Positions 55,140-64,000 of a stretch of 64,000 bases of DNA are shown here, in pieces; positions within the stretch are counted from its first letter, which is position 1; each line of letters starts with the position of its first letter. Source of the DNA: Torymus aiolomorphi. Lineage: Eukaryota > Arthropoda > Insecta > Hymenoptera > Torymidae. The translations under genes and the position numbers were made by a program. The DNA lies in assembly GCA_036365515.1 (NCBI GenBank), contig CM070877.1, positions 59,135,975 to 59,199,974 of the forward strand. The letters are read 5' to 3'. The notes beneath the pieces were generated by a model that did not search any database, had not been told where the DNA came from, and saw nothing but the letters and a program-made list of their open reading frames with translations.

Positions 55140-56543
55140 CTTGGAAATATTGTCCATCGTTTTCTATGACCTTTCGCCATCTCTCAGGTAACAGACGAAT
55201 GCCGGCGCGAAAGAAACTTGCAGGCTTCGGGGCGATAGTCATCGACCAATTTACGCACATCGCCCAGCGTTTTGAACTGTTTATCAACTAAGGCGTGCTG
55301 CCATGACCGGAACAAATGGTAGTCGGATGGGGCCAAGTCTAGTGAAGATGCCGCGTGCAGGAGAACTTCCCATCCCAAATTCAAGAGGGTCTTCTGAGTC
55401 GCGCAAGCAACGTGAGGTCGAGAGTTGTCATGCAGCAGTATGTCTTGCCTGCTTCCTTACCCAGTAAATGGCCTTTTCTGATCAAGTGCTTCGCTCAGTT
55501 TATTCAATTGTCGGCTGTAGCGCTCCGCAGTCACCGTCTGACCAGTTTCCAGGAGTTCGTAATAAAGCACACCCTTCATATCCCACTAGATTCACAGGAG
55601 AACCTTCTTTAAGGGGAGGCCGAAGTCCCGTCAGTTAGTTTTTCAAAGTTTTCTCTTTGAATAATTAACCGATTGGGCTGAAATTTTGGGAAAATACTTA
55701 AAATTTATATACGAAGCGCGCACAAGTCCTGAAATTCAAAAAAAGTATGATCTTTCAATTTCGTAATTTATAGGTTATGTTACCCACGCAAGTTTTTCAA
55801 GGTTTTCTCGGCAATTAATTGATTATTTGAGTTGCGATTTTGAGAAATAACTAAACATTAATATCCAAAGCGCGCTCAAGTCTCCAAAATCCAAAAAGAT
55901 AAGAATTTTTTAATTTATATAATAAAAGCGCATTTTACTGATTACAGCGCCACCCTCCATTTAAAATACATTGACTCCGGCGTTCCCTTAAGTGGATGTT
56001 CTGTTTCGGCGTCGATGTACTGGGTTGCCCAAGATCTACCCACGACTTTTTACGTTTGGGATTCTTGTAAAAAATATACTTTTCATCACCGGTCACAATT
56101 TTCCACAAGAAGTCCTTTTTTTGTTGTCGGGCATATAGTGAAAGGCACGTGTTCATACGTTGACCTAGATTATGTTCGGTCAACACATGTGGGACCCACC
56201 TTCCAAGTTTTTGAATTTTTCCCATTTGGTGCAAACGCTTGAAAATAGCTGTTTGGGTGACTCCTAGCTGAGCTGCAAACTCTTGTTGCATTTGCGTTGA
56301 GTCTTCATCCAGTAGAGCTTGCAATTTCGCATTTTCAAACTTTCGAGGCTGTCCAGAGCGCGGCTGGTCACTGAGATCGAAATCACCACTTCTAAAACGT
56401 TTGTACCAATAATTACACATTTCATAAGGCACAACGTCGGCACCGAGAACACTACAAATTGATTCCTGTGCTTTAGAAGCATTTTTGCCTTGTTGGAATT
56501 CGTATAGAATGCAGTGCCGAATGTGCTGTTTATCAGTTGCCAT
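55140..56543 (-). pseudogene. mariner transposase, disrupted
   Basis: The N-terminal part (minus strand, 56543 down to 55992) has the paired helix-turn-helix domain (HIRHCILYEFQQGKNASKA, SGQPRKF) and the first catalytic aspartate in VTGDEKYIFYKNP. The C-terminal part (about 55600 to 55140) contains [26 protein letters not shown] with the last aspartate of the D,D34D triad, and [12 protein letters not shown] 375-bp element at 55613-55987 and frame breaks near 55450 and 56000 inactivate it. Confidence 0.88.
55613..55987. mobile_element. TTAA-flanked miniature element inside mariner
   Basis: Ends GGGGAGGCCGAAGTC and, complemented, GGGAACGCCGGAGTC form imperfect inverted repeats. TTAA flanks both sides (55609-55612, 55988-55991). 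There are two related internal segments with AAGTTTTTCAA(G/A)GTTTTCTC. No coding. Same target and G-rich end type as the other TTAA elements here. Confidence 0.82.
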
Positions 56544-56715
56544 CGTAAACTCTGCTATTCTGAGAGCTTATGTAACTCACGTAGACTTGTCATTTGGTGT
56601 TCTGAAACCTCGCATGCGATTCTTTCAAAACCACAAAAGACCACGAAAATATTTCTATTTTAAATCTAATTTTAAGCTCGAAGAAAAAATCTGTAAAAAT
56701 TAAGTCATACTTCGA

Positions 56716-57620
56716 TTTGTTGAAATTTTCACTTGCTATACATTTTATAAAATTAAAAACAAAAGTTTATAAATTAAGAATCATTGTGAGAAAAAAATCT
56801 TTCTCGATATTCTTTTATAGTAGATATAACTTCTTGAAATTATTATTGATTGAAACTACTTAAATTAATAACCCACACATAATCTTGTAAATTAAAATCA
56901 CAACCAGTTTATGAACTAAGAATCACTAAGAATAAAAGTTTTCTTGACCACTCAAATCATCTCCTGCCAAACTCATTACTCGTATGACACGAGCGAGTCT
57001 GGTGAGAAGGCCATTTCCGCTTAGTCGCATTCCGCACTCGTGCGACACGAACTCCTACAGCAAGAACCGACACGCTTCCAATAACCTCCGTAACAAGCGA
57101 GCGCCGATAACATGACGATGGTAGGCTTGTTTCGTGCAAAAAACCACGCCGGTATTCGAATATTTTACCTTGTATTCACGCGAAACTCACGGATCAGTAT
57201 TTGTGCACTAGCGAAGGGGTTCATGCATCTCGTATGCTTCAATTTCGATTTATATTATAACCGAACGCGACAAAAACCAACTTGTAAAACCCAGTATTTC
57301 TACTGTATTCTTGTGAACAAAAGGGAGAATTTTGCTTGTTCTTCATGATTACATTTATCGATATATTGTATTAATTCCCAATCAACGCGCTTTCTCCGTA
57401 GTCGAATTGAATTCGCTTGCGCACAGAGGTCAGGTAGGAAATTACGAGAAGGCGGAAGACTAATTATTATTCGAATTACACAGGTTTTCTGAAGCTTGTT
57501 TATTATAATTTAGCTGAACAAAATCAATTATTAAGAATTGGTGAACGTGGAAAAAATCTTTACTGTTGACTCTCAGGCAGAAACTACCGAAGACTCCAGT
57601 AATGCTAGCTTTATGCCTAC
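56716..57620. other. Unannotated A/T-rich interval
   Basis: No reading frame, RNA gene or repeat that I can support. A GC-richer patch at 56970-57130 contains several CGAGTG/CACTCG-like short palindromes, nothing more. Confidence 0.5.
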
Positions 57621-57624
57621 TACC

Positions 57625-58135
57625 CGAGTCATTGTACTTATTAGTTGCGCCGAATGTTGCTTAACTTCAATGAACAGATGATCATGCGCACCCGATGATC
57701 CCTCCAACAGTGCCTCTGACCTGCTGTTTTTATAAAAGCATTAAAGAAAAACTATATTATGCCAACACCAAGTTTGTTTTTTAATTAAATAATGGTAGTA
57801 CAGTTTTTTATTAAATAATAATAAATATTATAGTTAATAAATAAGCAAAACATAATAGCTATGTATAATACTACTTATGCTATGATACATAGCATTACAA
57901 ACAGAATTATAAAAATCGTAAAAAAGATTATTATTTCATAAAAAAACTGTACTACTATTATTTAATAGAAAAAACAAACTTGGTGTTGGCATAATATAGT
58001 TTTTCTTTAATGCTTTTATAAAAACAGCAGGTCAGAGGCACTGTTGGAGGGATCATCGAGTGCGCATGACCATCTGTTAATTGAAGTTAAGCAACATTCG
58101 GCGCAACTAACAAGTGGATGGGTGACCGCTCGGCC
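57625..58135. mobile_element. Foldback element whose arms carry a 5S-rRNA-like segment
   Basis: Two inverted arms share GAAGTTAAGCAACATTCGGC (right arm at 58083, complement in the left arm near 57650) and continue inward through CAGCAGGTCAGAGGCACTGT and GGTGTTGGCATAATATAGTT. The right arm reads further as AAGTGGATGGGTGACCGCTC, so about 50 bases follow the 3' half of animal 5S rRNA, including the internal promoter boxes A, intermediate and C. The centre is A/T-rich. It is a 5S-derived SINE-like or foldback repeat, not a functional 5S gene. Confidence 0.7.
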
Positions 58136-58295
58136 GAACCGACAAGGGCTTTCTTCAAAGCAATTTTCATTATTTTATAAAACATCCCCTTGCTACATTT
58201 GAGTCAGGATATTAACAATGATTCATTAAAGTATTAAAAATAACAGTTTCCTTATTGTTATATGGCAAATTTTGTTTTATTACATGATTCAGCAC

Positions 58296-58431
58296 GTATA
58301 ATCACGTGAATAATCACGTGTTTTTTCATATGTTTAATCACGTGTTAAATCACATGCCAAATCGGTTAGAAAAAGTCAAGTAATTTATCACGTGATTAAA
58401 CACGTGATTTAACGTGACTAATCACGTGAAT
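58296..58431. repeat. Cluster of six CACGTG palindromes
   Basis: CACGTG occurs at 58303, 58315, 58339, 58389, 58401 and 58423, mostly as TCACGTGA, alternating with A/T-rich spacers; CACATG and ACGTGA variants are also present. The whole is partly self-complementary. CACGTG is also the E-box core, but no gene is near. Confidence 0.75.
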
Positions 58432-58440
58432 ATTTTCAGT

Positions 58441-58775
58441 AGGGATACTCTGAATGCTTCTCAGACTATCATTAGATGGTACAAAAGGTTGATTCTGTAG
58501 AGAATTTCCAGAGTTTGTAGCTTTTTCAACTTGGGTTATTCTTTGCTCGAGTTTCTCAGTGATCTGTCTAATATAGGCTAGATCTACGTTTGAGTTATTT
58601 GTTTGATTTTTTAACTATTCATTAATTAAAACACTAATATTATCATCACCAGGGTCAATCTGTTCTAGTTTTTCTTTTGATGATACTTTAGTTTTTAGGG
58701 TAACCATTTCCTTAGAATTTTGAGTTGCTATATGTTCAACTTTATTTACCTGTGCTAATACACAGGATCAAGGAA
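58441..58775 (-). pseudogene. Degraded reading frame of unknown origin
   Basis: On the minus strand about 110 codons read with one TAG: VEHIATQNSKEMVTLKTKV, VDLAYIRQITEKLEQRIT and NSGNSLQNQPFVPSND. Composition (Lys/Glu/Gln/Asn, heptad-like) suggests a coiled-coil segment, perhaps of a retroelement Gag-like protein. No start or conserved domain is visible. The CACGTG cluster begins where it ends. Confidence 0.45.
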
Positions 58776-59090
58776 TCTAATTTTTTATTTCAATATTTAC
58801 TAATATTATTAATTGACTTAGTTAATACTTCACATTTTTTCCGTTGCATCTAAATAGTTTTTGGTTCAGATATCAGCATTCACTTGCTGAACAGCAGGTA
58901 CATCAGTTACAGTATACACAGAGAAAAAAATAATGTTGTTCCTACTGCGCTCTCCTGTAACTCTAACTTGAGTTAGTCCAGTAAGCGAGAATCAGTGGTA
59001 TCAACGTTACCTTCTTATGTTAGAATTACTAGGAATTAGGAGAGACATCAGTAGAATAGTACATTTCGACACGGGTTCGAAAGGTGATTA

Positions 59091-59150
59091 TTTAGCTCAT
59101 GTGACGTTTTTTAAACGAACAAAGCAAGTAAGAAAAGTCACATGAGCTAA
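59091..59150. repeat. 15-bp inverted repeat
   Basis: TTTAGCTCATGTGAC and its exact complement GTCACATGAGCTAAA are separated by 30 bp. The surrounding 58,776-59,640 has no supported gene. Confidence 0.7.
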
Positions 59151-59639
59151 AACTCTTCTTACACACCAGTTTTTATACCACAAGAGCCGAATAATCATAT
59201 AGAAATTATGATTTTGACGTTAGAGTGGTATACGGTTGGAGGTTATGGCCATGGGACGTTATTTACTGAACTCCCCAGTAGATTTTACTTAAACCCACAG
59301 TTGGGTTTACATGAGTACCACCAAGCAAAAACAACACACCTAACCTCAGATATGGAAAATGTAATTTTTTTTCTGCGTACATGGCATTATCCACAACATT
59401 ATGAAATTGATTACATAGAAGACTATCCTTTTCATTATTTACACTTTTACTGTATGGGTTTGAAGTTTGGAACGTTGCGATTTATTTACACTTTTACTGT
59501 ATGGGTTTGAAGTTTCCACGAAAATTCGATTTTCGAAAAACCACTTTTTTCCACATGGATAACATAATGTATTACAAATAATGGAAGAATACATCAAAAT
59601 TGATTAAAATAAATCGATTCCAAAATACCCTCCACCACT

Positions 59640-62600
59640 AACATGGAATTCGTAAGATGACCTAAGAGAAAAAAATTATCTCATTGCGGCATTTGGTATT
59701 TCCAACCTTTTATTGCTGGAATTATTTTCTGAGGATACAAAATACCCGAAAAAAAATTAGGAACCAGATCGCCACCCGCAAAAAGCTGATTATATAGGGG
59801 TAGTAACGGAAAAAATTCTCTCCCTCCGCGGCGTTTGGTATTTCCAAACTTTTTATTGCTGTAATTATTTTCTGAGAATACAAAATACCGGAAAAAAAAT
59901 TAGGATCCAAATCGACTCACCGGAACATCCCCAAAAAGCTGATTATACAGGAGTAGTAACGGAAAAAAATTTTTCTCTCCGCGGCGTTTGGTATTTCGAG
60001 ACTTTTTACTCATGGAATTATTTTATGAGGATACAAAATACCCGAAAAAAAATTAGGAACCAAATCAACTCCCCGAAACACCCCCGAAAAGTTGATTACA
60101 TAGGGGTAGTAACGGAAAAAAAAAATTCTTACTCCGCGGCGTTTAGTATTTCCAAACTTTTTATTGCTGGAATTATTTTCTGAGGACACAAAACACCCGA
60201 AAAAAATTAGGAACCAAATCGACTCCCCGGAACACCCCCAAAAAGCTGATTATATAGAGGTAGTAACGGAAAAAAAATTTTCCCTCCGCGGCGTATGGTA
60301 TTTCCAATCTTTTTATTGCTGGAATAATTTTCTGAGGATACAAAATACCCGAAAAAAAATAGGAACCAAATCGACAGCCCGGAACACCCCCAAAAAGCTG
60401 ATTATATAGGAGTAGTAACGGAAAAAAATTCTCCCTCCGCGGCGTTTGGTATTTCCAAACTTTTTATTGCTGTAATTATTTTCTGAGAATACAAAATACG
60501 GGACAAAAATTAGGATCCAAATCGACTCACCGGAACATCCCCAAAAAGCTGATTATACAGGAGTAGTAACGGAAAAAAATTTCTCTCCCCGAGGCGTTTG
60601 ATATTTCCAGACTTTTTACTCATGGAATTATTTTATGAGGATACAAAATACCCGAAAACAAAATTAGGAACCAATCGACTCCCCGGAACACCCCCAAAAA
60701 GTTGATTATATAGGGGTAGTAAGGGAAAAAAAAATTCTTCCTCCGCGGCGTTTAGTATTTCCAAACTTTTTATTGCTGGAATTATTTTCTGAGGATACAA
60801 AATACCCGAAAAAAAAGGAACCAAATCGACAGCCCGGAACACCCCCAAAAAGCTTATTACATAGGGGTAGTAACGGAAAAATAATTCTCTCCGCGACGTT
60901 TGGTATTTCCAAACTTTTTATTGCTGGAATTAGTTTCTGAGGATACAAATTACCCGAAAAAAAATTAGGAACCAAATCGCCACCCCCAGAAAGCTGATTA
61001 TATAGGGGTAGTAACGGAAAAAAAATTCTCCCTCAGCAGCGTTTGGTATTTCCAATCTTTTTATTGCTGGAATTATTTTCTGAGGATAGAAAATACCCAA
61101 AAAAAATTGGAAACCAAATCGACTGCCCGGAACACCCCCAAAAAGATGATTGTATAGGGGTAGTAACGGAAAAAATTCTCTCTCCCCGGCGTTTGGTATT
61201 TCCAAACTATTTTTTGCTGGAATTATTTTCCGAGGATACAAACTATCCGAAAAAAAATTAGGAACCAAATCGACTCCCCGGAAAACCCCCAAAAAGCTGA
61301 TTATATAAGAGTAGTAAAGAAAAAAAATTCTCTGTCCGCGGCGTTTGGTATTTCCAAACTTATTACTCAAGGAATTATTTTATGAGGATAGAAAATACCC
61401 GAAAAAAAAATTAGGAACACAACTGACTCCCCGGAACACCCACAAATAGCTGATTATATAGGGGTAGTAAGGGAAAAAAAATTTCTTTTCCGCGGCGTTT
61501 GGTATTTCCAAACTTTTTATTGCTGGAATTATTTTCTGAGGATACAAATTACCCGAAAAAACATTAGGAACCAAATCGCCACCCCCAAAAAGCTGATTAT
61601 ATAGGCCTAGTAACGGAAAAAAAATTCTCCCTCGGCAGCGTTTGGTATTTCCAATCTTTTTATTGCTGGAATTATTTTCTGAGGCTAGAAAATACCCGAA
61701 AGAAATTAGGAACAAAATCGACTCCCCGGAACACCCCCAAAAAGCTGATTATATAGAGGTAGTAACGGAAAAAAAATTTTCCCTCCGCGGCGTTTAGTAT
61801 TTCCAATCTTTTTATTGCTGGAATAATTTTCTGAGGATACAAAATACCCGAAAAAAAAAGGAACCAAATCGACAGCCCGGAACACCCCCAAAAAGCTTAT
61901 TACATAGGGGTAGTAACGGAAAAATAATTCTCTCCGCGACGTTTGGTATCTCCAAACTTTTTATTGCTGGAATTAGTATCTGAGGATACAAATTACCCGA
62001 AACAAAATTAGAAACCAAATCGCCACCCCCAGAAAGCTGATTATATAGGGGTAGTAACGGAAAAAAAATTCTCCCTCAGCAGCGTTTGGTATTTCCAATC
62101 TTTTTATTGCTGGAATTATTTTCTGAGGATAGAAAATACCCAAAAAAAATTGGGAACCAAATCGACTGCCCGGAACACCCCCAAAAAGATGATTGTATAG
62201 GGGTAGTAACGGAAAAAATTCTCTCTCCCCGGCGTTTGGTATTTCCAAACTTTTTATTGCTGGAATTGTTTTCCGAGGATACAAACTATCCGAAAAAAAA
62301 TTAGGAACCAAATCGACTCCCCGGAACACCACCAAAAAGCTGATTAAATAGAGGTAGTAACGGAAAAAAATTTTCCCTCCGCGGCGTTTGGTATTTCCAA
62401 TCTTTTTATTGCTGGAATAATTTTCTGAGGATAATGAATACCCGAAAAAAAATAGGAACCAAATAGACAGCCCGGAACACCCCCAAAAAGCTGATTATAT
62501 AGGGGTAGTAACGGAAAAATAATTATCTCTTCGAGGCGTTTGGTATTTCCAAACTTTTTATTGCTGGATTTATTTTCTGAGGATATAAAATACCCGCAAA

Positions 62601-63558
62601 AAAATTGGAACCAAATCGACTGCCTGGAACACCCCCAAAAAGATGATTGTATAGGAGTAGTAACGGAAAAAATTCTCTCTCCCCGGCGTTTGGTATTTCC
62701 AAACTTTTTATTGCTGGAATTATTTTCCGAGGATACAAACTATCCGAAAAAAAATTAGGAACCAAATCGACTCCCCGGAACACCCCCAAAAAGCTGATTA
62801 AATAGAGGTAGTAATGGAAAAAAAATTTTCCCTCCGCGGCGTTTGGTATTTCCAATCTTTTTATTGCTGGAATAATTTTCTGAGGATAATGAATACCCGA
62901 AAAAAAATAGGAACCAAATCGACAGTCGGAACACCCACAAAAAGCTGATTATATAGGGGTAGTAACGGAAAAATAATTCTCTCCGCGTCGTTTGGTATTT
63001 CCATACTTTTTATTGCTGGAATTCTTTCCTGAGGATACAAATTACCCGAAAAAAATTAGGAACCAAATCGACTCCCCGGAAAACCCCCAAAAAGCTGATT
63101 ATATAAGAGTAGTAAAGAAAAAAAATTCTCTGTCCGCGGCGTTTGGTATTTCCAAACTTATTACCCAAGGAATTCTTTTATGAGGATAGAAAATACCCGA
63201 AAAAAAAATTAGGAACAAAACCGACTCCCCGGAACACCCACAAATAGCTGATTATATAGGGGTAGTAAGGGAAAAGAAATTTTTTTTCCGCGGCGTTTGG
63301 TATTTCCAAACTTTTTATTGCTGGAATTATTTTCTGAGGATACAAATTACCCGAAAAAACATTAGGAACCAAATCGCCACCCCCAAAAAGCTGATTATAT
63401 AGTGCTAGTAACAGAAAAAAAATTCTCCCTCGGCAGCGTTTGGTATTTCCAATCTTTTTATTGCTGGAATTATTTTCTGAGGATAGAAAATACCCGAAAA
63501 AAATTAGGAACAAAATCGACTCCCCGGAACAACCCCAAAAAGCTGATTATATAGGGGT
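59640..63558 (+). repeat. Satellite array, about 150-bp monomer, about 26 units
   Basis: Each unit contains AAAAGCTGATTATATAGGGG, AGTAACGGAAAAAA, CGGCGTTTGGTATTTCCAAA, TTTTTATTGCTGGAATTATT, TCTGAGGATACAAAATACCC and GGAACCAAATCGACTCCCCG in that order. Monomers vary at defined places, and variant combinations recur at about 1,043 bp (60851 and 61894) and 1,798 bp (61313 and 63111), i.e. 7 and 12 monomers, so higher-order duplication exists. Open frames through it on both strands are consequences of the periodicity (about 150 is divisible by three). Confidence 0.95.
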
Positions 63559-63890
63559 ATTTTGTATCCTCAGAAAATAATTCCAGCAATAAACAGTTTG
63601 GAAATACCAAACGCCGCGGAGAAAGAATTATTTTTCCGTTACTACCACTGTATAATCAGCTTTTTGGGGGTGTTCCGGGGACTCGATTTGGTTCCTAATT
63701 TTTTTTCGGGTATTTTGTATCTTCAGAAAATAATTCCAGCAATAAAAAGTTTCGAAATACCAAACGTCGCGGAGAGAGAATTTTTTTTCCGTTACTACCC
63801 TTATATAATCAGCTTTTTGGGGGTGCTCCGGGGAGTCGATTTGGTTCCTAATTGTTATCGGGTATTTTGTATCCTCAAAAAATAATAAAG
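63559..63890 (-). repeat. Satellite array in inverted orientation
   Basis: At 63,560 the sequence switches from GATTATATAGGGGTA to TATTTTGTATCCTCAGAAAA, the complement of the monomer interior. About two units follow in reverse. After 63,890 the satellite decays into unrelated A/T-rich DNA to the end of the window. Confidence 0.93.
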
Positions 63891-64000
63891 TTTTTCTCTT
63901 ATCACCCTTTTATAATCACACGTTTAGGGTGTGGTGCCACTTTTTATTTTACTGCAGAGAATTTTAATTTATTCCTACCGATAGGGAATGTTTTCCGTCA

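Larger units (their letters stand above)
55062..56715 (-). mobile_element. mariner-family transposon, interrupted by a TTAA element
   Basis: Inverted ends GTATGACTTAATTTTTACAG occur at 55067-55090 and, complemented, at 56690-56710. They enclose a minus-strand mariner transposase split by a 375-bp insertion. Without it the element is about 1.28 kb, the normal mariner size. The end TTGGGTGTATGACTTA resembles terminal repeats of the mellifera-type mariners. The expected TA duplication is not obvious. Confidence 0.85.

Noticed and set aside
58060..58150. A functional 5S rRNA gene
   Set aside because: Only about 50 bases of the 3' half resemble 5S rRNA, with mismatches, and the 5' half is absent.
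58993..59006. CAGTGGTATCAACG, identical to part of a common cDNA template-switch oligonucleotide
   Set aside because: Only 14 bases match and the flanks differ, so contamination is not supported; probably coincidence.
59722..63885. Many overlapping 60-146 codon frames on both strands
   Set aside because: They repeat the same peptide with each satellite monomer, because the period is near a multiple of three; not genes.
59640..63890. CRISPR-like array
   Set aside because: Units are about 150 bp, contiguous and similar throughout with no short repeat plus unique spacer pattern, and the genome is eukaryotic.

Overview
The window reads as a gene-poor, repeat-dense stretch of an arthropod genome, most likely an insect. 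The support is a combination of BEL/Pao, LOA-type, Penelope-like, Kolobok, mariner and Polinton elements, TATA plus TCAGT-type initiator arrangements, and a decayed copy of an animal-type cardiolipin synthase gene. A hymenopteran is my guess and cannot be proved from sequence alone. No intact host gene is visible; almost every reading frame belongs to mobile DNA. It is best read as a stack of insertions.

Region by region. (1) 1-12,000: a BEL/Pao polyprotein (protease, reverse transcriptase, RNase H, integrase) split by a full-length LOA-clade retrotransposon (2143-7161, 13-bp target duplication, two open ORFs), a Penelope-like fragment (7175-9257), an 81-bp hAT miniature element (9473-9553, perfect 8-bp duplication) and two TTAA-flanked elements placed end to end (10055-11285). 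(2) 12,000-14,000: microsatellites and an unrecognised acidic reading frame on the minus strand. (3) 14,038-26,690: a tandem array of about 734-bp period, interrupted by a Penelope-like element (14987-23330, 13-bp duplication, hammerhead ribozyme motifs at both ends, itself hit by an autonomous-type Kolobok transposon and a 669-bp TTAA foldback) and by a 1,940-bp solo LTR with a 5-bp duplication. (4) 26,890-39,060: a decayed Polinton/Maverick (adintovirus-like) element. It retains packaging ATPase, minor and major capsid proteins, adenain-type protease, phospholipase-like and core-type proteins, and integrase ends. No polymerase is seen. It carries three paralogues of an unrecognised protein family, two of them downstream of near-identical promoter units. 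(5) 39,000-41,520: Pao-related end sequence and a 175-bp tandem repeat. (6) 41,523-53,613: an LTR retrotransposon with two 1.6-kb LTRs, primer-binding site, gag and decayed protease but no reverse transcriptase, invaded by (CT)n tracts, a Jockey/CR1-type fragment and a degenerate minisatellite. (7) 53,600-59,640: cardiolipin synthase pseudogene, mariner interrupted by a TTAA element, a foldback carrying a 5S-rRNA-like segment, a CACGTG cluster and a degraded coiled-coil-like reading frame. (8) 59,640-63,890: a satellite of about 150-bp monomers with higher-order repetition and an orientation switch at 63,560.

Two themes link the parts. First, six separate insertions have G-rich termini beside TTAA, and one carries a Mutator/Kolobok-type transposase, so a Kolobok-like machinery appears to have repeatedly hit other mobile elements here. 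Second, the Polinton keeps a nearly complete capsid and maturation gene block with few disabling mutations while its replication and integration parts are gone or gutted; its three-copy unknown family is the most promising undescribed component.
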